Below the pieces are notes generated by a model that was not told the origin of the DNA, ran no database searches, and saw nothing but the letters and a program-made list of their open reading frames with translations. Positions 11,113-21,390 of a stretch of 64,000 nt of DNA are shown here, piece after piece. The stretch's first letter is position 1, and each line of letters begins with the position of its first letter. Made by a program: the position numbers and the translations under genes. The stretch comes from Carnegiea gigantea (taxonomy: Eukaryota; Streptophyta; Magnoliopsida; Caryophyllales; Cactaceae): contig JAKOGI010001191.1 of the NCBI GenBank assembly GCA_029747015.1, positions 161,501-225,500 of the forward strand, read 5' to 3'.

Positions 11113-12650
11113 TATAGACACCTAAAAATGGCCTCTCTAATTTTGCAAAATGCACCATGATGAAAATTATGCTCCAACCTATTTACGAGGCAAGCAAAAT
11201 AAATCAAAAAATTTCGTGTACAAAAATAAAAACAAAGAGGAGAAGTGAAACGAAAAAAAGGAGCAAGGGTCCAATGGACTTAGCCCGGCTCAGAACCCAG
11301 TCCGGTTCCTTGCTAGAAACTCCATCAGGTTCTCTATTCTGGAAGTGCTCAGGCCCTATCTCCCCTAAATTGATTCAAACTCTTTTTATAGAGTTTAATC
11401 TAAATATATCACTTATTCAGATTAAATCTATTACGAGTTGAAGGAGAATCCTTTTCCTTAGCTAATTTCGTATATTTTGAGCGGCACGAAATGGGGGTTG
11501 CCCTCTGCAGTTAAGCACAATGAAAAAATCCAAGTGACGGATCAGAAAAATTAGACAGAATTACTAGCAAGGGGATGAGAGATTTGAGAGAGAGATTTTG
11601 AGTGAAAATACTCTAACACTAAAGAAGCATCAATGGTAGATATTGGTAAATGCCTAAAGGTGTTTCCTTTTATTGGGCTCCCAAGTGAATCAAGTAGGCC
11701 ATCCTGAGGGTAAAATTTAAATCTTTTCCTCAGTCTTTCTCTATACTTTTTTTTTCTATAGTTTGTTTAATTTCTTGTTTGACAAAGATGTAATATTTAG
11801 TTAGTATCCCTGCTTGCTATAATACTTTGAATTGTTTCTTTAAAATCCTTTATACTAGCATTGTATTTTGATTTCTTCTATTTGAATTTGTGGCACTAAT
11901 ATGCTATATGTTTTCTTTTTAAAGTGCGATTAGATTTTAGTTTCTTGTGTTGGTTGGTAGAGGCCGTCTGTGATGATGGGCGATGTGGTGATGCATTCTA
12001 TCATGACAGTGTACCTTCGCCTCGAATTTGGACCCTTGATTCGGATCCATGGAGTCGGATGGTCCATATACCAGGGATTGTTCGGGAGTCTTTCAAAAAC
12101 CTTTTGGAAGCGAGCTTAATGTCCTTTTGGTGGCCTTTCGGTTTATGGTGTATATAACCCTATTACTATGTCTTCCCTTTAGTATCACTCATTTCAAAAA
12201 AAAATGAACTTAGTTTCTAAGTTTCTCATAAAACGCACTTACGACATTATTAATTGACCTTACTTTTATGCATCTTACTCTTTTCAGATTGGGCTAAGGT
12301 AGGCTTGGGATCCACGATAATGTCACTGTCTGGACTAAGAATTGGGCCTATTTTTTGCTTTGGAACTTGGCCGGATTCTTATATCAAGCTACTGTCCAAC
12401 TTTTTGGACCAGGTAGCCAACACTGTCTAGAATCAAACCAGGGGACTGGACATGGTTTTAGTCGAGGACTCCTGGATCAGGACCCTTATCCAATTCTTTG
12501 GCACAATTCACTTGTTCTGCTATAGTTTATTGGTAAAAATAGTTTTGAACTCGAATGCCAAGCAACCGAGTGCAACCATTTGTAGGAAAACCATCCCTAC
12601 CCCAAGATGTGGTCCTTACCGCTCTTTATGCTTCAATTTGCCTTCTCGGG
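11113..12650 (+). mobile_element. 3' LTR of Tat copy A
   Basis: The segment aligns along its length with the reverse complement of 62702-64000 (5' LTR of copy B). Examples are the GGCAACCCCC block near 11495 and the stretch at 11930-12270 that matches 63390-63020 in reverse. Copies of the palindrome sit at 11292-11309 and 12362-12378. The right edge is approximate. The plus-strand ORF at 11924-12157 falls in this non-coding alignment and is not a gene. Confidence 0.7.
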
Positions 12651-12689
12651 GTTGCATGTGGATTGGGTATAAGTAACAAACTTTCTTTT

Positions 12690-13620
12690 GCCACTACCTT
12701 CAACCTTGACAATGGAGGTTAGGGTTTAGATAGAGAAAGTGGGTAAAAGGGGAGGAAGAAAGGGATGAATTTAGGGCAAAATTCTTGTAGGAATGGTTTT
12801 TTAAGAGTGAACTTGGAAGAATTTATGAGGAAATGGGAGTTTTTGATGAGGATTTAAGTTACCAGTGAGATGAAAGTACTGGGGGTTTTGGGTAGAAGGA
12901 GAAAGGAGAATGAAGAATTGAAGAAAATAATGAGGAAAGAAGAAAAAGAAATTGGGTTTTAGTGGAGCGGGGACTAAATTTGCCAACGTTCTAAATTTTG
13001 AGACATGGCATAGCCGTGCTGCACGACACGGTCCCACTGTGCCAAATCATTGTTTCTATGTTTTTTCCTTGTTTTATGTGGCATGGATTGCCACTTAGCA
13101 TGGGCACCCGGTGCCTTTTTTTTGCATAACTTTTTCATCCTCCCAACTCCATTCTTTTTTTCCCTCTTGTTTTTCCAGTCACTTTTGTTTCCTCTCTTTT
13201 GCTTTCCACATTTTATTCCATTCTACACTTACCTGCTTTTTTTCTCTTGTTTTTCTTTTTTTTCCATTCTTTTCTCATATTTTTTCAATTTTTTCGCTTT
13301 CTCATTTTTTTGCCTTTTCATTTTCCAACACACACAAAACTCATACATAGTCACAACCACACACATGTATACATGAAGATGGAATCTGGACTACTCAAGT
13401 TGAGGAGGTTCTTGGAGCAATAGACACTCCATGGCCTCTTCACTAGGCAGTTCCAAAAAGTGCTTCAATCTATGACTATTGACCTCAAATATGTAGCATT
13501 TAAAGGGGTTCTTTATCTCGATTACTCCATAAGGAAAACCTTCAAAACAACAAAAGGACAGGTCCACCTAGACCGAAGCTTTCTAGGAAATAGGTGAAGT
13601 CTAGGATCATAAAGAACGTT
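12690..13620 (-). other. Athila post-integrase spacer with purine then pyrimidine tracts
   Basis: On the minus strand about 200 bases of A/G-rich sequence (13350-13130) are followed by a GC-rich stretch with CACGG/CCGTG repeats (13050-13000) and then a C/T-rich leader (12970-12700). Element D has the same succession at 29340-28700, where it precedes an ORF. Here the ORF is missing. The plus-strand ORFs at 13050-13423 are low-complexity T-rich shadows. Confidence 0.6.
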
Positions 13621-13624
13621 CTTT

Positions 13625-16600
13625 TTACCTTAGAGAGAACTCTTTTCTATTGATGTGTTTGTCATGAAAAATTTTAGCTCTCTCCTTACTCAATCTAGTG
13701 TTCTCAAATGTTTCCCTACTAATCTCCTCTAGTTCATTCGAGCTTAACCTACTCTCTTCACCAGCGGCATTCAAATCATGATTGAGGGTCCTAATTTCCC
13801 ACCAACCTTGATGCTCAAGGTCAATAGGTAAATGATAAGGGAGACCATAGACCACCATTTAAGGCAACATGCCTAAGGGAGTCTTTAAAACTACCCAATA
13901 GGCCCATAAAATATAAATCAATTTGTCCACCCAATTTTTCCTATTTTTGGTCACAATCTTCTCCAATATTTGTTTGATTCGTTGATTAGATACTTCCACT
14001 TAACCGTTTGTTTGAGGGTGATATAGGGTAGCAAGTCGGTAGATGATATAATACCTTATTAAGAAAGCATCAAAGTACGTACTATCAAAAAGGTTTTCTT
14101 AGTCGCTTATGATAGCATGAGGTGTCTTATAATGAGCAAAGATGATCTCCCATAGAAACAAAATAACCACTCTAATTCCATTTGTCCTCATGGGGATTGC
14201 CTCAATCCACTTAGGCACATAATCAATACACATAAAAATATACTCGTGCTCGAACGAATTGGGAAACGGCCCCATAAAATCAATCCCCCACACATCAAAT
14301 ATATTAATCACAATAACAGGAGTGAGGGGCATCATGTCCTTCCTACCAAGTGTGCCAAATTGTTGACAATGCATGTAACATTTACAATATTCATAGGCAT
14401 TCTTAAACAACATTGGCCAGTAGAAACCACATTAAAGAATTTTTACAATGGCTTTCCTTCCATTAAATTGTTGCCAACATGCATGGTCATGAGACAAGGA
14501 TAGGACACTAAGAAATTGGTCATCGGGCATACATCTCCTAATGATTTAGTCCTGGCAATACTTAAATGAATAAGAGTCATCTGATATGGAAAATCTAGCC
14601 AATGCATGTAAGCGTGCTTTATCATCTTTAGTCCATTCCTCGACATTTCTCCTGTAGCCAAGTAATTGACAATATCGGCATATTATGGCTCTAATTGGGC
14701 CCTAAAAATTATTTATCTAGAAAACGTTAAAAAATACAGGGTATTATATGCATCATCAATCAAAATCCTAGAATGATGGCCTGCTATGGGTTTTTCAGAA
14801 CATTTTCTATCATTAATTTTGCAAGCAAACTCTTAAAGTAGCATGATCCATTGCATATGTCTAGGTTTTGTATCCTTTCTCTCAAAAAGTATTGTAAAGC
14901 AGCATGATCAATAAAAACAACCACATGAAAACCTATGAAGTAGGGTCTAAACTTTTTAAATCCAAAGATAACCACTAGAAACTCTTTCTTGGTCACAGTG
15001 TACTTTACTTGTGCTTCATTCAAAGTATTACTCGCATAGGAAATGACATGGGGTTTTTTTTTAAGTCTTTGATCCAAAGCTACCCTAACTGCATAATTGA
15101 ATTCATCAAACATAAGTTCAAATTTTTATCCCCAAACGAAAGGATGTAGGATGGGGGACATGGCATTAAGCTTTGTAAATGCCACTTCTCACAGCTTAGA
15201 CAAATGGAATGTCATGTTCTTAGCTAGGAGTGCACACAAGGGCTTAGCAATCTTACAAAAGTCCTTAATAAATCTCTAGCAGAAATCGACACGTCCAAGA
15301 AAATAACGTATGTATTTTACATATGTCGGAGGGGAAGGTTTGCAATTAAAAAATTCACCTTGGTCTTGTGTATCTCTATCCCCTCATTAGAAATGATGTG
15401 ACGTAAAACAATCCCACTTTTAACCATAAAATGACATTTTTTCCAATTGAGTGTAAAATACTTACCCGGATAAATTCTTAAGACTTTTCTCAAATTAGTT
15501 AACCAATCATCAAACGAGTCTTTGCAAATTGATAAATCATCCATGAAAATTTCAAGAAATTACTCTACTAAATTAGAAGATATGGAAATCATACACCTTT
15601 GAAAGGTGGCCAAAGAATTGCCTAGACCAAATGACATCTTCTTAAAGGGCACAAATGCCAAAACGCCATTAAGATGTGGTCTTCTCTTGGTGTTTGGGGG
15701 CAACAGAAACTTAGGTATAGCGAGAATAATCTTCCAAGAAGCAATAAAAAGCTCACTCAACTAACTTCTCTAGTATTTGATCTAAGAAGGGTAAAGGGAA
15801 CTGATCCTTTCTAGTGGCTGAATTCAACTTCTAATAGTTAATGGATACCCTCTGCCCCAGTTGGATTCTTGTAGGAATAAGCTCATCCTTGATGTTCTTA
15901 ATCATGAATACCGGTCCTCTTATGAACGACTTGGACTGGGCTTACTCAGTCACTATTTGAGATGGGGTAAATAATGTTATGATCCAACCACTTACCTCAC
16001 CACTTGTCATGGGGTAGGGTTTAACCTTGTTTGTTTATCATAATAAGGCATAGCATTACCCTATAGATAAATCTTATCCTGCACAATTATAGGATTAACA
16101 CCTTTAATGTCTCCCATGATCCGCACTAAAACCTCTTTGTTTTTCCTTAACAAGTATAAGCACTTCAGTCCCTTTGTTCGAGTTTAAATCATTAGCAATT
16201 ATCATAAGGAAAGACTCCTCCGAACCTAAGAATTTATATTTGAGCATATTGCGAAGGGGCTTCAATTCAAGAGATGCAGATGAAGACACACTAGGTAGGG
16301 CCTCATGAGATAGAGATGGAATAGAGAAGATGGATGCAGGCATAAATGCAAGTAATAGGTCATCACATTGATCATCAAATGCAAATGTATCATATTCCAG
16401 CTCATATTCCATACAAAATGACTTATACACATGACATTAATTCCTCTTCATGATCAAATTCCAATTCTTGAAAAGTAAAGTCACATATCCAATTAAAGGT
16501 AGAGTGCTCTACATCATCAAATCCCATAGGTTATTGTTCGAGATTAAAAACATTCATCTATTGTTATATTCCCAAAAGTTAACTTCATTTTCCCATCCCT

Positions 16601-16851
16601 ACAATTTATAAATGCATTTGATGTAGCAAGAATGGATGACCAAGGATCACTGGTATTTTATTTTTGGGACTCATAACAATCTCGGTCTCTAACACAGTAA
16701 AGTTAACAAGAAATATAAACTCCCCCACCTTGATTAGCACATCCTCAACTATTCCTAGAAGCCAAGTGGAACAATCCACCAATTCAAGGACCATGTTGGT
16801 AAGTTTGAGCTCTCCTAACCCCAACCTCTCATACACTAGCACAAAACTCAA
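13625..16851 (-). pseudogene. Athila C pol remnant: PR, RT, RNase H, integrase
   Basis: Domains on the minus strand: protease C-terminal half at 16851-16606 (YERLGLGELKLTNM, PVILGHPFLL); RT at 16430-15290, with LELKPLRNMLKYKFLG, a CMISISSNLVE block, MDDLSICKDSFDDWLTNL (catalytic MDD kept) and LNWKKCHFMVKSGIVL; RNase H at 15113-14784 (PHVISYASNTLNEAQVKYT, TDHAALQY written IDHAALQY); integrase zinc-binding region at about 14690-14420; core at 14413-13870 (IFDVWGIDFMGPFPNSF with its catalytic Asp, and PHAIISD with the second); C-terminus at 13858-13625 (LPYHLPIDLEHQGWW, NELEEI, FHDKHI). Frame changes separate nearly every block. Intact, this polyprotein would process, copy and integrate the element. 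Confidence 0.9.
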
Positions 16852-16857
16852 GTAAGG

Positions 16858-16860
<3 letters not shown>

Positions 16861-16898
<38 letters not shown>

Positions 16899-16928
16899 TA
16901 TATATATTATATATATATATATATATAA
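16861..16928. repeat. (TA)n microsatellite
   Basis: An almost pure TA run with a few TTA interruptions lies inside the Athila C protease region. It splits the gag-side and pol-side coding remnants. Confidence 0.95.
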
Positions 16929-17099
16929 TGATTTCCAATGATAATTGAAATTGTAGGACATATCAAGTCCTTATAGTTGATGGATAATTGATTAGATTAA
17001 CTCATATCAAAGGTCAAAAATGCTCTCTTGGGAACATTATTAATCCTCTTTAGGGTGCACAATTCTTTAAAACAATGAGTATGGGCACATTTGTTGAAT

Positions 17100-18598
17100 A
17101 ATATCAAGAAGAAGAATGTTAATCTTGACTTGGGGGAAGGTCTTTCTTGTGTTGTCAACAATGGGTTGGGCCTTCTCCTTTAATTAGTTAGGAAAACAGA
17201 CAATAGGCTTAAGATGCAAAGGGGGAAAAGCAAGAATGGCCTTAGAAGGTGTAGAGTTAACAGTATCCGAAGCCTCACCCTCCTTGGAGTCTACCACAAC
17301 CTTGCAAGGAAGAGGACTAGATGGAGAATCAGACACATCACGATTCATGCGACTCACATTCTTGAGAAGAAGGAAGCAAAGAAGATGAGGGAGGGGACAT
17401 AACCATATCATGTTCACCCATATATGTGTAAACTTTCTTATCTAGCTTTGACGAGATCATGATATTCACTTTTCTCGCATCATTGGGGTCAAAAGAAGCA
17501 GAATGAAGAAGAAGAAGAAGAAGAAGAAGAAGAAGAAGAAGAAGAAGAAGAAGAAGAAGAAGAAGAAGATCCTCCTCTAAAGTTCACTTCGGGTTGACTA
17601 GGAAAAGTCGTCTCTCCTTATTTGACATGATGAGTTAAACAAATTGTTTACTCATGGTCTTTATCATTCTGTCATTGGATTCTTTTAACTCTCTAATATT
17701 CTTTCCATGTCATTCACCTGCTTAATCACCTTATCGATTTCATTATTACCGGGAGGTGGATAAGACTGAGCAACAACTGATTGAGAAGGACGCCTTCTTG
17801 GAGTATTGTGCATCCTTTAAAATGACAGCCTTTGATAAAAAGGAAAGGAGGTGTTTTCCTTAGAAACCACTGCCTAGAGTATAAGGTATTAAAGCATTTT
17901 GGCTGATCCATAAAAAGTTAAGGTGCTTAGATCTCCCTGGGTTGTATATAGGAGAATAGGGGTTAAACTTTGACCTTTGAAAGGCCGCATTCATTTTCCC
18001 TTGCTCTTAGCTTGTTGCCAATTATTGAGTGAATAATGGGAATGCACTTAGGGAATGATCAAGAACATTCTATTCGGAATAACCAACCACTTGGGGGGGG
18101 GGAGCAAATTGTTCGATGCTTGGGACAAAACCATACCCTTTAACATGTTCCCAAGGAAGGTTAAACAGGTGTTAATGTAAGCAGTGCCCATCAGCGTATG
18201 AATCCCTCCCTTTTGATATTAATTCAGACACCTAAGCTCATCCCCTATGGTCTCCCATTGCAAAGTTTTTTTTTTTTTTGGGGGCTATCTCCTTTAAAAC
18301 CTCCCATACTTCGGTATCACTCTTATTCAAGAAGCCACCTTGGCACATGGATTCAACCGTGGTCCTTGGGGCTTGGTCAAGTCCTTCGTAAATTATTTGG
18401 CATAAATGCCATCATTCTAGCCTGTGGTGGGGGCATTGAGCAAGCAAGATCTTGAACCTTTCAAAACATTTTCAGAAGGACTCTTTTTCTAGTTAGACAA
18501 ACTAATTGGTCTCATTTCTTAATTTCACTATTTTATAATTAGGAAAACGTTTTCTTAGGAAAACCCTTGCAAACTTATCCTATGTGGAAATAGAGTCT
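17100..18598 (-). pseudogene. Athila C gag remnant, 5' end lost
   Basis: Minus-strand pieces read SISTWDKFARVFLRKRFPNY at the 18598 edge, then CPHHRLE, WHLCQIIYEGLDQAPRTTVE, SMCQGGFLNKSDTE and a LQWETIGDE block. This is the Athila retrotransposon gag order. The proline-rich and linker regions (SKAILAFPPLHLKPIVCF, 17250-17170) lie between gag and protease. The N-terminal gag part is absent. The wording IYEGLD....VESMC.GGFL is shared with element P at 35.5 kb. Intact gag would form the particle. Confidence 0.75.
17505..17569. repeat. (GAA)n microsatellite
   Basis: About 21 GAA units (TTC on the gag strand) lie within the Athila C gag-protease linker. Expansion in a low-complexity coding tail is the likely origin. 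Confidence 0.95.
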
Positions 18599-18599
18599 A

Positions 18600-19074
18600 A
18601 CTCTTTTTGTTCTAGCACCTCAATTGCACACAGATAACCTTAACATCCTTTTCTCAACATTTTGAAGGCCCGCGTGGCAGATATGGTTGACATGATTTTT
18701 TGACAGCCGTCCCCTTTAAATTCCATCCTTTCTCCTTCAAGTGTCCAGAAAGTGATTAGCTTCATTTCACAGTCTATAGTCACCTTATGCTTAGCTAACT
18801 AGCCTACCCCTAAAATAATATCCCATCCTTGCATTTCTACTTGCACAAAATCAGCAGGGAGGGTTTTCTCATCTATATTAATAGCAAAATCTCTAAAGAT
18901 AAGATCAGTATGATAAATAGCTCCTAAAGGGGTGGTTACATAAAGTTGCATGTCCATTTCATCAGGCTTATTGGCAAATTTCTTTGCCAATTCTGTGTTC
19001 ACAAATGAGTGAGTAATGCTAGAGTCAAATAAAATGCGAGCATGAAAATGGCCAACAAGAAGAGTACCTAACAC
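18600..19074 (-). pseudogene. Chromovirus protease and start of RT linker
   Basis: The frame reads LGTLLVGHFHARILFDSSIT then HSFVNTELAKKF, the retropepsin active-site region with DSS in place of the usual DSG, followed by the flap region and ILG near 18810. After a stop it continues with an IMSTISATRAFKMLRKGC block (18690-18640), the usual chromovirus linker that leads to RT. Sequence then switches to Athila gag at 18598. The protease would cut the gag-pol polyprotein, but loss of the active-site Gly and the stop make it inactive. Confidence 0.85.
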
Positions 19075-19224
19075 TTTGTTAGTGGGATCTCCAGCCTCTT
19101 CTCCTTCCTAGCAAAATATTCAACCTCCTGCTTATGGCTTCTTGTTATTCCTGTTACCTCTTGAGGAAGCACCAATTGGAGGATGACCTTGTTGTGCTGC
19201 TGGATTATTTCCCACTCCTGGTTT

Positions 19225-20060
19225 CTAAGTGTTGTCGTGGCTGTTCCCTGTTGCCTTTGGGCACTTCGTGACCTTATGGCCCATTTCACCGCATCCAAAA
19301 CATTGGCTTGTAATGCTTCTGCATAAGCCAAAGTGTTGATGCCCACACTGGTCACATGTTTTGTTTTGTTGCCATTCAGGGGGTTGTTTTCCCTTGTTCT
19401 GTCTCATCCCAGGTTTAAATTTCTTGAAGTTCTTATTTCCCTGAGAACTAGATCCTCTAGGGCCAAACTTTCCCTTTGCCCAGCCCTTTTCCCTTTTTTT
19501 GATCTCAATCTCATTCATAATACAGGCTACTTTCACATCCCTTTTATACATCTCGTAAAAATTAGCATAATTGTGTCCTGCTATCGTCTGCTTCACTTCC
19601 CCTTTCAGTCCTTGCTTAAAGTGGTCCATTTTCATTTCTTCAATGGCCACTTGGTTCAGTGCGAAACGACTCAATTCATTAAACTTTACTGCATATTCCA
19701 TCACACTCATTTCTCCTTGCTTCAAGCATAGGAACTTCTGCTCCTTAGCCCTCCTTACATCTCAGGGATAGTATTGGTCATCTATTAGAGCCTTCAATTG
19801 ATCCAAAGTTAACGCTGGTTCATCTGCCCGAGATTTCTCCATTCCCCTCAAAAATTCAGTGTCTTTCTCAAATTGGTAGGTGGCTAGATGCACGTTAAAC
19901 CTCTCGGGACATTCTATAATTTCAAATAGATTTTCTATCCTTCTAAGTCATTCCTTATATGCCATGGGGTATGATCCACCCCCAATCTTAGGAGGTTTAA
20001 GCTAATTAAACTGGCATATCATTTCCATGGCAATAGGTTTAAGAATTGGCTCTCATCGTG
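19225..20060 (-). pseudogene. Chromovirus gag with zinc knuckle
   Basis: Minus-strand reading starts near 20060 (KPPKIGGGSYPM, RRIENLFEIIECPERFNVHL, LTLDQLKALIDDQYYP) and continues in a 166-codon frame from 19725. That frame holds GEMSVMEYAVKFNELSRFA (residues 4-22), a basic linker, a partial knuckle (CDQCGHQHFGLC, 124-135) and a full CCHC zinc knuckle, CFGCGEMGHKVTKC (142-155). The frame is lost about 160 bases before protease. The knuckle would bind genomic RNA. It is one of the best preserved frames in this element, but in-frame stops upstream mark it as a pseudogene. Confidence 0.9.
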
Positions 20061-21372
20061 GAGGCATTTGTTCACATATTCACATAAGAGGTTACTTAGT
20101 TCTAATTCCAATTAGAAGTTAACACCATAACCATACTAGAACTTATAAGGACAGGATTTCTCGATTAATGAAATTATTTGTAAGTGGGGCAGAAAGATGT
20201 AATGTATAGCCACAAGTTAAGTTTTAGCTTAACCCACGCAAGGTCATACATGCATACCGCATTTTCACTTTAACGGAGTGCGCATATACGCATAAACGAA
20301 TTAGTGAGCACATAACACTTTGGTAAGCACCAATTGCATTTGTTTCATTTAGACACTAGTAGTGTGACTTAGATGTCACTGGAAATACTCGGCATTCTGG
20401 TGCTTTATTTGAAACAAAGCAAATTAAAGGGCTTACAACCAGGTGATTTATACATATTACATCATCCGTGAACCTTAGTTCACATCACTCCAATCTACTC
20501 TTCGCCAGAGGTATCGTCTTCAAAAAGTTTGTCAGCAATGGATTCATTCGAACTTTCAGATTGGTCCTATTTAGGGGCTAATAACTCTTCCAATCTCACG
20601 GTGGGGGCATATTAAATGTTGTATTCTTCATCAACTAACTCCCCCATTCTAAGCCTAGTGGCTCGCCATCCTCGGGGATAGAGCATTCCATAAGCATCCA
20701 TCCAGCGCACCCGCATTGGGTTGATTTACTAGTAGCACTCAGCTTGGGGTCTCTCGGTGAAAAGGAGTCTCATCCGATGATGCTCGAGTTGATTCCTCTA
20801 AGACAGGGTGATAGGAAGGTGATGGTTCTCAGCAGGCTGAATGAGTAGGTTTTGAACGAGTTCACTAGTAGCAGCACTTCTTTAGAGAGGGGTAATTCCA
20901 AAGTAGTCTACTTGGTGCTCTATGAGTAATAGAAATTCCACCAAGCTTCGACATGTAAAAAGGGCGTATGCCCCCATATGCACTGTCTAGTGGCGGAGGG
21001 TGACGGCTACTTTTCTCTACCTCCCGGTTATAGGTAGCTTCTTTATAAGCTTTACCGTCCAGTAGTTTTGGGTGACTCTATGGGGGCCCCACCGGTTACT
21101 CATTTCTATAGCCCTTTAATATATGACTGCATTCGAGGCGGCCTACCAAAAAGGCAAATATACATAGTCAATTATGTGGAACACCATCCTACACTATCAT
21201 TGTAAGGGTAAATGGGAAAACCAGCATATATATCTAAATATATATACACCATTGATCATGCAATTACTAATACAGGTAACACAAAAGAAAACATGATCAC
21301 ATAAGCATGTAAGTCATGTATTTCACACTTTATAACTCCGAGTACTATATCTAAATATATAATGCAACCCAC
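20061..21372 (-). other. Chromovirus leader between PBS and gag
   Basis: The minus strand shows only short frames with many stops, and no domain is recognised. The stretch 20480-20980 is richer in G+C than its surroundings and could be decayed coding sequence, but nothing in it can be named. Confidence 0.4.
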
Positions 21373-21385
21373 GACTCTGATACCA
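21373..21385 (-). promoter_or_regulatory. Primer binding site, tRNA-iMet type (chromovirus)
   Basis: Minus-strand TGGTATCAGAGTC lies five bases after the LTR end TGTTACA. It matches the initiator-Met primer site (TGGTATCAGAGC) used by plant chromoviruses and Copia elements except at one or two bases. Confidence 0.9.
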
Positions 21386-21390
21386 TCCAA

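Larger units (their letters stand above)
3955..12650 (+). mobile_element. Tat-lineage Ty3/gypsy retrotransposon, copy A, 5' part missing
   Basis: The order on the plus strand is integrase C-terminus, spacer, two antisense genes, two minisatellite blocks, polypurine tract and 3' LTR. The same parts occur in the same order, on the opposite strand, in copy B (40-48 kb), which carries a full gag-pol including a second RNase H, diagnostic of Tat. Everything upstream of the integrase C-terminus is missing, replaced by the LINE at 3950. The right LTR edge (about 12500-12650) is uncertain because no primer site follows it. Confidence 0.8.
12690..18598 (-). mobile_element. Athila-type Ty3/gypsy remnant C (gag end, PR, RT, RNase H, INT)
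   Basis: The minus-strand domain order gag - PR - RT - RNase H - INT with INT last, and motif wording typical of Athila (FMDDLSI, GIDFMGPFPNSF), place it in that lineage. The 5' part of gag and the 5' LTR are missing at the 18598 junction, and the 3' part stops near 12690 against the LTR of Tat copy A. The gag resembles element P (34.8-36 kb) more than element D. Confidence 0.8.

Noticed and set aside
11924..12157. 77-codon plus-strand ORF
   Set aside because: It lies inside the Tat A LTR and aligns with non-coding LTR sequence of copy B in reverse.
13050..13423. Overlapping plus-strand ORFs of 74-108 codons
   Set aside because: They are Phe/Ser/Leu-rich translations of the complement of a purine tract in an Athila spacer; several frames are open at once, which is a composition effect.
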